Assembly (NCBI GenBank): GCA_910584795.1
Contig: CAJUBZ010000009.1
Coordinates: 41,087 to 105,086 of the forward strand
DNA length: 64,000 nt
Direction of reading: 5' to 3'
DNA from: an uncultured Eubacterium sp.
Lineage (GTDB): Bacteria > Bacillota > Clostridia > Lachnospirales > Lachnospiraceae
Shown here one piece after another: positions 34,380 through 41,899 of this stretch. The notes beneath the pieces are model-generated. The model saw only the letters and a program-made list of their open reading frames with translations. It ran no database searches and was not told the DNA's origin. Positions within the stretch are counted from its first letter, which is position 1; every line of letters begins with the position of its first letter. The position numbers and the translations under genes are program-made.

Positions 34380-35057
34380 TTAATTTACCTCAAACTTATA
34401 TCCCATTCCCCAGATTGTCAAAATGTATTTTCCACATTCACCCAACTTGCTTCTCAACTTTTTTACATGAGTGTCTATGGTTCTGGCATCTCCAAAATAA
34501 TCATAATTCCAAACATTATTTAAAATATTTTCTCTAGATAATGCAATTCCTTTATTCTGCACAAAATAAGTCAACAACTCAAACTCTTTGAAACTCAAAT
34601 CTACGACTTCACCTTTGACCATTACAAGATGAGCTGCTTTATTGATTTCAATATCACCTGCCGTTACAATTTCATTCTGGTCTATATTGCTGGTTCTTCT
34701 CAGCAAAGCATCTACCCTTGCCACTAAAATTCTTGGACTAAAAGGTTTTGAAATATATTCATCCACACCCAATTCAAAACCTAACAATTCATCGCTCTCT
34801 TCTCCCTTTGCAGTCAGCATAATGATAGGAACTTTCGAGACTTTTCTGATTTCACGACACACTTCCCATCCGTCCATTTTGGGCATCATTACATCTAAGA
34901 TGATTAAATCAAAATCATTATGTTTCACAAACAAATCAATTGCTTCTTCACCATTCTCCGCCTCAACTACCTTATACTGTTTTCTTGTCAGAAAATCTTT
35001 TACCAGTTTTCTCATTCTATCTTCATCATCTACCATTAAAATCTTCAACTCCGGCAT
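34380..35057 (-). CDS. OmpR-family response regulator
   Basis: A 225-residue regulator. The receiver domain has MVDDEDRMRK, phospho-acceptor LIILDVMMPKMDG (Asp near 54), MLTAKGEESDE and the lysine in YISKPFSPR. The C-terminal winged helix (about 125-225) has SFKEFELLTYFVQNKG and TIDTHVKKLRSKLG. It is first in the operon with the histidine kinase, hisH and hisF. The ATG follows AGGAGGTTAGT. Confidence 0.94.
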   Translation of the reverse strand: MPELKILMVDDEDRMRKLVKDFLTRKQYKVVEAENGEEAIDLFVKHNDFDLIILDVMMPKMDGWEVCREIRKVSKVPIIMLTAKGEESDELLGFELGVDEYISKPFSPRILVARVDALLRRTSNIDQNEIVTAGDIEINKAAHLVMVKGEVVDLSFKEFELLTYFVQNKGIALSRENILNNVWNYDYFGDARTIDTHVKKLRSKLGECGKYILTIWGMGYKFEVN

Positions 35058-35520
35058 ACTAACCTCCTAGCTCATTAAAATCTATTATATTTTATTTATT
35101 ATAATTTAACAATAATATGTGTAGATTTCATGAACAGAAAAGTGAATTCCGGCTTATCGAGGAGACTTTCCTACTACGAACCGATATTTATATTTCGCAT
35201 TTGTTTATCATTCGTCAGCTTTTAATTTTCTTTATATGGCTTTATTGTGTATGTCATACTATGCACATATGATTTTATCGCAATAAAAAAGCATATGCCG
35301 TTTATACAGTCACTTGCTTTTTTATTCCGACAAACCAGAATTTTAAACAGACTAGACGGGAATCAATCCATTTTCCTTCTATGTCACGACTCTCTTAATA
35401 CAAAATCCCTTTATAAAATTTATAATCTTTGTATCATTATCTGACTCATAGAATTCAATTAACAAAAATATTTTAGCGCTCTTAATTCTATATCCTTTAT
35501 TTTTTCTATTTTCTCAACTG
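35058..35520. other. Intergenic region upstream of the response regulator
   Basis: About 460 AT-rich bases. It must hold the promoter of the response-regulator operon. A 65-codon plus-strand frame at 35247-35444 has no ribosome binding site or protein-like composition. The only structured feature I see is a degenerate match to the ssrA 3' end at 35349-35376. Confidence 0.5.
35349..35376 (-). repeat. Degenerate copy of the ssrA 3' end (possible old attachment site)
   Basis: On the minus strand GGATTGATTCCCGTCTAGTC resembles the T-arm and acceptor end of ssrA (GGTTCGACTCCCATCTAGTC at about 35661-35683) in the same orientation, 311 bases further downstream. The match spans about 27 bases with five or six differences. 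3' ends of ssrA are frequent integration sites for islands, so this may be what is left of an attachment site; chance is possible. Confidence 0.4.
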
Positions 35521-35563
35521 AAAATAAAGATGAGGTACAAAAACTTTGTACCTCATTTTATTT
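35521..35563 (-). terminator. Terminator of ssrA
   Basis: ATGAGGTACAAA and TTTGTACCTCAT arms around AAC, extended by A-rich and T-rich flanks (AAATAAA/TTTATTT). It lies about 100 bases past the ssrA 3' end on the minus strand and would act in both directions. Confidence 0.8.
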
Positions 35564-35659
35564 GATAACAAATTGAAAAAAGATTCTGCTAAAAATAATC
35601 CTTTAGGTTGCCTCATTGTCAGTTTCATCTCAAATCTTCTTATTTGTCAGACCTTTTAG

Positions 35660-35996
35660 TGGACTAGATGGGAGTCGAACCCATGTCCAAAAACCCTTCC
35701 ACTGTTCTTCTACTATCATAGTCCGTTCTTTTACTTTCCCTCAGAATAACGGAAACGAACATCCTTTATCCCTTGGTAGCTTCATATTGCTTCTACATAC
35801 GCAAAGCTTTGTATATAGAGTTCCCTACGAAAGTCGATGCCAGCGAACAAGCTGTAGGAGACTTATTCGTGACAGCTGCAACTAGGCAGCGTAAGCTAAA
35901 TTATCTTCAGCGTTTAATTTTAAGTTTGTGATTTGACGCATCACCTACGAATAGCTTCACCAGATTCCAAGTCCCTGTCGAAACCAGTACTAGCCC
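35660..35996 (-). ncRNA. ssrA: Transfer-messenger RNA (tmRNA)
   Basis: A one-piece tmRNA that rescues stalled ribosomes. The 5' GGGCTAG pairs with 3' CTAGTCC to form the acceptor stem with one G-U pair, followed by the discriminator A at 35660. GTTTCGACAGGG near the 5' end and GGTTCGACTCCCA near the 3' end are the usual conserved blocks. The CCA is not encoded. The tag frame at 35882-35911 reads AEDNLAYAA then TAG, so the peptide added is probably (A)AEDNLAYAA. The 5' boundary is inferred from pairing. Confidence 0.95.
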
Positions 35997-36127
35997 TTAC
36001 TGGATTTAATTGTGTAAACAGTATCTTAAACCTTTTAAATTAAAAAGTCAACAATCTTATAACCATTTTTTTTGACACTTTATTACAATTTAGACATTTG
36101 CTTCATAAAGCTTTACTCTTTTCCCTG

Positions 36128-36224
36128 TTATGACTCACCCTATTTACAAAAAGAGCTGAGATTTAAAATCCGGTAAAAAGTCCGTTTTAATCTCTATTCT
36201 TTTTGTGCATAGCTGAACTGTTGC
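36128..36224 (+). repeat. Decayed copy D of the 142-bp-type element
   Basis: The right end GCATAGCTGAACTGTTGC matches the terminal repeat of copies A and B. Before it TGACTCACCCTATTTACAAAAAGA corresponds to the CTCACCATATG..ACAGAA block. The inner hairpin ACAAAAAGA..GAGATTTAAAA / TTTTAATCTCTATTCTTTTTGT is intact by compensation, while the left terminal repeat is not recognisable. It lies 56 bases upstream of the next start codon, in the same orientation. Confidence 0.6.
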
Positions 36225-36280
36225 ACATATTCTTTTTCAAAATACATACACTATATATGTATATGGGAAAGGAGCAATAC

Positions 36281-36781
36281 ATGTTAAAAAATTTTAATAG
36301 ATTTATTTTATTCGGAATAATTTTTACATTTATCCTCGGAACACTGCTCCACTTTGTTTATGGCTGGTCAGGTTCCAATGTAATTGTAGGAATTTTCTCT
36401 CCTGTAAATGAAAGTGTATGGGAACATCTGAAACTTTTATATTTTCCGATGAGTCTCTGGATTTTTTTAGGATACTCCAAATTCGGAAAAAATAACTGTA
36501 ATTATCTTCTTTCTGCAATTATAGGATTTCTATGTGGTGTAGTTTCCATTCCGGTACTGTTTTATCTATATACGTTTTTTACCCAGAAAAGTATTCTCGT
36601 AATAGATATTATTATTTTTATCATCGGTATAGTCATCAGTTTTCTTGTAATGGCTTTTGTTTATAAAAACTACGCGTTTCGTTGCAGACCTGTAAAATTA
36701 ATATTAATATGGGAACTGATTTTTATTTTGTTTGTAATATTTACAATCTTTCCACCAGACTTTTTTCTTTTCAAATCCTAA
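36281..36781 (+). CDS. DUF6512-like small integral membrane protein
   Basis: A 166-residue protein with about five hydrophobic segments. It begins MLKNFNRFILFGIIFTFILG, and has the conserved-looking HFVYGWSGSNVIVGIFSPVNESVWEHLKLLYFP region after the first helix. The ATG at 36281 follows GGAAAGGAGCAATAC; the longer frame from 36203 runs into the repeat copy D. Function is unknown and the family name is from memory. It is monocistronic. Confidence 0.8.
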   Translation: MLKNFNRFILFGIIFTFILGTLLHFVYGWSGSNVIVGIFSPVNESVWEHLKLLYFPMSLWIFLGYSKFGKNNCNYLLSAIIGFLCGVVSIPVLFYLYTFFTQKSILVIDIIIFIIGIVISFLVMAFVYKNYAFRCRPVKLILIWELIFILFVIFTIFPPDFFLFKS

Positions 36782-36841
36782 CGCTACATTATGATTCTAA
36801 ATATATAATTATTATCCCTTTTCTAACAAAGGGATAATAAT

Positions 36842-36887
36842 AAAAATAGTGTAGAAAATATACAACCGTATTTTCTACACTATTTTT
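36842..36887. terminator. Bidirectional terminator between convergent genes
   Basis: A 19-base arm AAAAATAGTGTAGAAAATA and its exact complement around an eight-base loop. Lies between the plus-strand small membrane protein and the minus-strand OFA transporter, and has A and T runs on each side. Confidence 0.92.
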
Positions 36888-36916
36888 ATTTTTAACAAGT
36901 CTCAGCCTATTCTATC

Positions 36917-38278
36917 CTATTTATTTACTTTCGCTTTCTTTGCTTCTAATGCTTTATCTGTAGGCTTTACCATAATCAGACAAATTAACATTGCCGCAAC
37001 ATAGAGTGCGATTGTTGCATATAATACATACTGATATCCTGTCGGATTTACAACTATTGGTTCTCCATGGCTCATGATTGTCTTTGGCTCACCAAAATGT
37101 TCTACAATCCAGTTGGCAAGCTGATTACCTGTAAGTCCAGCAAATCCCCATGCTGACAATGTAATACCATGTATTGCACTGATACTTCCCATTCCATAAT
37201 GGTCAGATAACAATGTCGGTACATTCGAAAATCCACCGCCATATCCTGCATTCACAACAAAAATCAACGCAAGTACAAGTACGATAAGGAACATATTTCC
37301 CTCACCATTCTTAATACCACCTGTCAACATAACCGCAGCTGTAAATACAATCGAAAGTGCGAATATAATTTTATAAATTGTATTTCTATCTTTCATCTTG
37401 TCTGCCCATGCAGAAAATCCAAGACGTCCACCTGCATTAAACACAGCAGAAACTGTAGAAATAACACCTACAATACCAGCAAGTCCAATGCACTTCACAA
37501 TCATTTTTTCCTGTGAAATTAAAGCTAATCCACAAGTAATATTAATGTAGAACATTAACCATATACCAACATAATTTGAAATCGGCTTTGTCTTAATTAC
37601 TGATAGAATGCTCTGCTTATCTTCTTTATTCTGTGGTTCATGCCATCCTTCCGGTTTCTTTAATAACAAATGACCAACAAACATCATAACAAAATAAACT
37701 ACAGCCAGAATCCAGAACATTTTAAAGATTCCGCCCTTTCCTAAATTGTCAAGAAGACTCTGCATAATTGGACTTGCAATCGCCTTTGCTGCACCAAATC
37801 CTGCTACTGCAAGACCTGTCGCAAGACCTTTTCTATCTTCAAACCAAAGCATTAATGTTTTTACCGGTGATAAATATCCTGTACCCAGTCCGATACCCAT
37901 GATAAAACCATAACATATGTAAATTCCAATTAATGCAATCATGCTGCCTTTGTGAGCACCACCATAATAAATGAAAAAGCCTGTACCAGCCATACCACAT
38001 GCAAAGCATATTGTTGCGATAAGAGATGACTTATGTATATCTTTTTCTACAACATTTCCAAGAAAGGCTGCTGACATACCTAAGAAAAAGATTGCAAAAC
38101 TGAATGCCCACTCTGTAGCACCTTTTGAAAAGCCAATATAATCTGCTATTTCCTGACTAAAAATTGACCAACAATAAACTGTACCAATACTACAATGTAA
38201 TAATAATGCAGGGATTGCTGCTCTGATCCACTTGTTAGAGCGCCAGCCCTTTTGTGTTTTCACGTTTTCCGTGTTCAT
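36917..38278 (-). CDS. OFA-family major facilitator transporter
   Basis: A 453-residue, 12-helix permease of the oxalate/formate antiporter family: RAAIPALLLHCSIGTVYCWSIF at helix 1, GIGLGTGYLSPVKTLMLWFEDRKGLATGLAVAGFG in helices 4-5 and VNAGYGGGFSNVPTLL in helix 10 are characteristic. The residues of OxlT that bind oxalate cannot be confirmed here, so the substrate (oxalate, formate, or another small carboxylate) is open. ATG 38278 follows GGAGGAAATATT. It has its own promoter at the end of the upstream kinase gene and a palindrome in its leader. Confidence 0.85.
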   Translation of the reverse strand: MNTENVKTQKGWRSNKWIRAAIPALLLHCSIGTVYCWSIFSQEIADYIGFSKGATEWAFSFAIFFLGMSAAFLGNVVEKDIHKSSLIATICFACGMAGTGFFIYYGGAHKGSMIALIGIYICYGFIMGIGLGTGYLSPVKTLMLWFEDRKGLATGLAVAGFGAAKAIASPIMQSLLDNLGKGGIFKMFWILAVVYFVMMFVGHLLLKKPEGWHEPQNKEDKQSILSVIKTKPISNYVGIWLMFYINITCGLALISQEKMIVKCIGLAGIVGVISTVSAVFNAGGRLGFSAWADKMKDRNTIYKIIFALSIVFTAAVMLTGGIKNGEGNMFLIVLVLALIFVVNAGYGGGFSNVPTLLSDHYGMGSISAIHGITLSAWGFAGLTGNQLANWIVEHFGEPKTIMSHGEPIVVNPTGYQYVLYATIALYVAAMLICLIMVKPTDKALEAKKAKVNK

Positions 38279-38307
38279 AATATTTCCTCCTACTGTATCC
38301 TCAATAA

Positions 38308-38338
38308 ACACCTATGTTTAAATTTCAAACATAGGTGT
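38308..38338. promoter_or_regulatory. Perfect palindrome in the OFA transporter leader
   Basis: ACACCTATGTTT and AAACATAGGTGT flank a seven-base spacer. It begins about six bases after the predicted transcription start of the promoter at 38351-38379 and 30 bases before the ATG. It may be a repressor operator, or a leader hairpin, or a weak terminator of the preceding operon. Confidence 0.6.
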
Positions 38339-38350
38339 CCAAACATTCCA

Positions 38351-38379
38351 ATTATATCTCTTATTTCGACAATATTCAA
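38351..38379 (-). promoter_or_regulatory. Sigma-A-type promoter for the OFA transporter
   Basis: TTGAAT and TATAAT boxes with a 17-base spacer on the minus strand. The minus-35 box overlaps the stop codon of the upstream histidine kinase. Confidence 0.6.
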
Positions 38380-39812
38380 CCCTGTGAATCTGTTTTTTGT
38401 ACTTTAGGAAGTTCAATATAAAACACAACTCCATTTTCTTTATTTTCAAATCCATATTTTCCATTATGCATTTCCACAATACTTTTAACCAAATGAAGTC
38501 CTAAACCACTTCCTTTCTGACCATTTAAATTGCCATCGTTTCCCTGATAAAACATGTCCCATATATTATCTTTTTTCCTAACATCAATAGGGGTCCCATC
38601 GTTCTCTACTTCTACACGAATATTATCTTCAAAGGATAATAGTCTGACAAAAATATTTCCATTATCCTTACAATGCTTGATTGCATTTGTTATATAATTA
38701 CTAACCGCCTGAGTAAAAAATTTCTCATTTACCTGAGCAAAACATTCCTTTGGATAATCCTCATGTATCGCAATATTATTTATTTCAAGAAGTTTGTCAT
38801 AATCCCTACATGTGAACTCAACTAACTCAATAATATCGGAATAAGAAACTTTAAGGTTCTCTTCATCATTTTGTATCGAATAAATAATAATCATATCATT
38901 AATCATCTGAGACATATGCTCCGTCTCTTCAATAATCGACTGATAATATTCTTTTTTCTTATTTTCATCCTGCAAAATTTCTAACATCTCAACCTGATTT
39001 GAAATAATAGCAAGAGGCGTTTTCATTTCATGGGATACATTATTTACAAACTGTCTTCTTAAATTTTCAGCGTTTGTTTTTCTCTGAATTTCCTCTTCCA
39101 GACTTTCAATCTGTTCCCTGATTTTAACCATCATTTTATTGATGCTTTCAGCAAGCCCCGATAACTCCAGAAACTCCTGTTCTTCACTAATATTAATATT
39201 ATAATTGTTATTGACAGCCTCTCTCGTATTTGCTTCTATTTGTTTTATCGGTTTACAAATCATATTAGAAATAATAATCGACACGATAATCCCTACAATT
39301 GCAACTACTATTATTACCATTCCGAAAAACAGTGTATAATATGAAAAATGTATTTTCATATTAGTCTTTAATTCATAAATATATACATAATATTGATGTC
39401 CATCTTGGGAAATAATTGCTCTTCCTGAAATTTTACCCGGACCATTCCGCATCTTTAACTCGTTTAACTTATACCGATCCATTTTATCAATAACTTGATT
39501 TTTTATTTTTGCATTCAGTACTTTTTTATTCTTCTGCTTTTTTGTTGTGACATGAATCAGTTCAAAATTTTCATCACAAATAATAAACCTTAATTTCTGC
39601 TCTTCAAAAGACATAATGCCTTTATCCTTATAAGAAATATGACGAATATCCTGCTCTGTCAAATAATTAAAGGCTTTCTTAATCACATGCATCTTTCTAT
39701 TAAAATAATATTCTTCTGAAAATGCACTGAATGCGACAAACAAAATACCAAGAATGCTAAAAATCATCAAAGTCTGCATGATAATCATTTTACTTTTTAT
39801 TGTTTTAAACAT
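38376..39812 (-). CDS. Membrane sensor histidine kinase
   Basis: A 478-residue sensor with helices near residues 9-30 and 150-180, an extracellular domain of about 120 lysine-rich residues, HAMP, then HisKA (NNVSHEMKTPLAIISNQ) and an ATPase domain (N box YITNAIKHC; G box GQKGSGLGLHLVK). ATG 39812 is one base after the response regulator stop; the TTG at 39824 also opens the frame. It follows trxA-trxB-response regulator, and the OFA transporter gene comes next, a possible target. Confidence 0.9.
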   Translation of the reverse strand: MFKTIKSKMIIMQTLMIFSILGILFVAFSAFSEEYYFNRKMHVIKKAFNYLTEQDIRHISYKDKGIMSFEEQKLRFIICDENFELIHVTTKKQKNKKVLNAKIKNQVIDKMDRYKLNELKMRNGPGKISGRAIISQDGHQYYVYIYELKTNMKIHFSYYTLFFGMVIIVVAIVGIIVSIIISNMICKPIKQIEANTREAVNNNYNINISEEQEFLELSGLAESINKMMVKIREQIESLEEEIQRKTNAENLRRQFVNNVSHEMKTPLAIISNQVEMLEILQDENKKKEYYQSIIEETEHMSQMINDMIIIYSIQNDEENLKVSYSDIIELVEFTCRDYDKLLEINNIAIHEDYPKECFAQVNEKFFTQAVSNYITNAIKHCKDNGNIFVRLLSFEDNIRVEVENDGTPIDVRKKDNIWDMFYQGNDGNLNGQKGSGLGLHLVKSIVEMHNGKYGFENKENGVVFYIELPKVQKTDSQG

Positions 39813-39813
39813 T

Positions 39814-40503
39814 TTAAATCTCAAATATGTATCCTATACCATATATTGATTTAATATACGGACATTCCTCTCCTAGTTTTATTCTGATTTGCTTAATAAT
39901 TGTGTCAACAGTTCTATAAGTTCCATCATAATCTGCTCCCCAGACTGCATCCAGAATCTGCTCCCGTTTCAGTGTCACATTCTGATTTTGTATAAAGAAC
40001 TTTAATAAATCAAACTCTTTTGGTGTTGTAATAATATAATTACCATCCACATAAATCTTTCTGGCTTTACAGTCAAGTCTCAGTTTATCTGCTACAAGCT
40101 CTTCTATGTTATCCTCTTCCTTTTGTGTACGTTTTAACACAGCCTCTACTCTTGCCTTTAAAACTGCCAGCATAAAAGGTTTCTTGATATAATCATCTAC
40201 ACCGTTTCCAAAGCTTTTAATCTGCTCATAATCTCCTGATTTTGCTGTCATCATGATGACCGGCACCTCTGAGATTTCCCGAATCTTTTTTAATACAAAT
40301 TGCCCGTCATAAATCGGCAGCATGATGTCTAAAAGAACCAGGCTAATTTCGTTCATTTGTTCTTCAAACTCCCAAACTGCCTCTTCACCATCCCTTGCTT
40401 CAATAATATCGTAATCATATAGTTTCAAAAAATCAGAGACCGTTGTCCGCAATTTCTCCTCATCTTCAACAATTAAGATTTTTTTCCTGATATCTTTTTT
40501 CAT
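39814..40503 (-). CDS. OmpR-family response regulator
   Basis: A 229-residue regulator. Receiver: LIVEDEEKLR, LVLLDIMLPIYDG (phospho-Asp), MMTAKSGDYEQ, YIKKPFML. Winged helix: TTPKEFDLLKFFIQNQ and TVDTIIKQIRIKLGE. ATG follows GGAGGAATTC. It starts nine bases after the trxB stop, so thioredoxin reductase and this two-component system appear to be co-transcribed. Confidence 0.93.
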   Translation of the reverse strand: MKKDIRKKILIVEDEEKLRTTVSDFLKLYDYDIIEARDGEEAVWEFEEQMNEISLVLLDIMLPIYDGQFVLKKIREISEVPVIMMTAKSGDYEQIKSFGNGVDDYIKKPFMLAVLKARVEAVLKRTQKEEDNIEELVADKLRLDCKARKIYVDGNYIITTPKEFDLLKFFIQNQNVTLKREQILDAVWGADYDGTYRTVDTIIKQIRIKLGEECPYIKSIYGIGYIFEI

Positions 40504-40512
40504 GAATTCCTC

Positions 40513-41436
40513 CTACGACTTGGTATTAATATATGAACAAGCCCCAAGTGCTGCCACAGCTCCATCAGATGTAGCTGTAGTAAGTTGTCTTACAGATTTG
40601 GTTCTGCAGTCGCCTGCCGCATAAACTCCTTCACAGTTTGTTTTACAGTCTTCGCCCGCTGCAATATATCCATATTCATCCAATTTCACAACATTTGAGA
40701 AAACATCATTGTCTGGTACCTGTCCAACAGCAATAAATAAACCGTTGATAGATATTTTCTCAGACTTATCTCCATCTTTTTCTTTTACCATTATGGATTC
40801 TAAAGCTTCTTCCCCTTGGATTTCCTCTACAACACGATTTAACAAAAAAACTACATTATCTTTTGCCCTTAAGGACTCTTCCAACTGTTTTTCTCCTCTG
40901 AACGTATCTCTTCTGTGAATAATATAAACTTTATTACAATAATCAGACAAAAACAATGCGTCCTCTAAAGCGGTGTTTCCACCGCCAACAACTGCCACAT
41001 CTCTGTTTCTAAAAAACATTCCATCACATGTAGCACAATAAGATACTCCCTTGCCTGTCAGTTCTTTTTCTCCCAAAACATTCAATGTTCTATTTTTCGC
41101 TCCTGTGGCAATAATAACTGATTTCGCAGTATATGAATTGTTATTTACCGTAACTTTCTTTGTATTGCCACAATCTTTAATCTTTGTTACTTTTCCATTC
41201 ATGTATTCTGCACCGAGTCCTTTTGCCTGATTATATAAATTCGTAGCAAAAGAAGTCCCTGATATATTCTCAATCCCTGGATAATTTTCTACCTGAGGTG
41301 TATTAATAATCTGTCCACCATACATTTTTTCCTCAATTAGCAGAATAGACTTCCCGGATCTTACTCCATATATTGCGGCAGTCATTCCTGATGCGCCTGC
41401 TCCAACGATAATAATATCATAATCTACTTTGTTCAT
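40513..41436 (-). CDS. trxB: Thioredoxin reductase
   Basis: A 307-residue flavoprotein that passes electrons from NADPH to thioredoxin. FAD site GAGASGMTAAIYGVRSG, redox pair in YCATCDG (Cys near 137 and 140), NADPH site VVGGGNTALEDALFL, and the C-terminal FAD motif GVYAAGDCRTKSVRQL are complete. It is 46 bases after trxA and nine before the response regulator. Confidence 0.96.
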   Translation of the reverse strand: MNKVDYDIIIVGAGASGMTAAIYGVRSGKSILLIEEKMYGGQIINTPQVENYPGIENISGTSFATNLYNQAKGLGAEYMNGKVTKIKDCGNTKKVTVNNNSYTAKSVIIATGAKNRTLNVLGEKELTGKGVSYCATCDGMFFRNRDVAVVGGGNTALEDALFLSDYCNKVYIIHRRDTFRGEKQLEESLRAKDNVVFLLNRVVEEIQGEEALESIMVKEKDGDKSEKISINGLFIAVGQVPDNDVFSNVVKLDEYGYIAAGEDCKTNCEGVYAAGDCRTKSVRQLTTATSDGAVAALGACSYINTKS

Positions 41437-41482
41437 ACGCTCTCCTTAATTACCATAGCAAAAAAAATTGATATAAATATAA

Positions 41483-41791
41483 TTATTTTACCAGATTTAA
41501 GATGTCTTCTTTAGATACCAGCCCTACAGATTTATTAACTTCTTCTCCATTCTGAATTACAACAACCGTTGGTATACTCATAACATTATATCTCATGGCA
41601 AGTTCCGGCTCATCATCTACATTAATCTTACAAACCTTAACACTGCTATTCTCTTCTGCCACCTCATCTATTATTGGACTTAACATCTTACAAGGACCAC
41701 ACCAATCTGCAAAAAAGTCTACCAGCACCTTCCCTTCTGCTTTTAATACCTCTGTTTCAAAACTTTCCTTACTTACTTTTATTACTGCCAT
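41483..41791 (-). CDS. trxA: Thioredoxin
   Basis: A 102-residue thioredoxin with the active site ADWCGPCKML and the cis-proline loop MSIPTVVV. Reduced by the adjacent TrxB. First gene of trxA-trxB-response regulator-kinase. The ATG follows GGAGGCTGATT. Confidence 0.97.
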   Translation of the reverse strand: MAVIKVSKESFETEVLKAEGKVLVDFFADWCGPCKMLSPIIDEVAEENSSVKVCKINVDDEPELAMRYNVMSIPTVVVIQNGEEVNKSVGLVSKEDILNLVK

Positions 41792-41845
41792 AATCAGCCT
41801 CCTATCTCTTTATTTATATATACCTGTAATTTTATTTTTAACAGG

Positions 41846-41873
41846 TTAAGGTTGAAATCATCTTTCACCTTAA
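41846..41873 (-). terminator. Terminator after the P-type ATPase
   Basis: TTAAGGTTGAAA and TTTCACCTTAA arms around a short loop, 26 bases upstream of the ATPase stop in plus coordinates, thus just past its 3' end. Confidence 0.55.
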
Positions 41874-41899
41874 TTTCTTTTAAATATAGTATAACCATT

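Noticed and set aside
35247..35444. A 65-codon plus-strand frame in the gap upstream of the response regulator
   Set aside because: No ribosome binding site and an amino-acid composition typical of AT-rich non-coding DNA.
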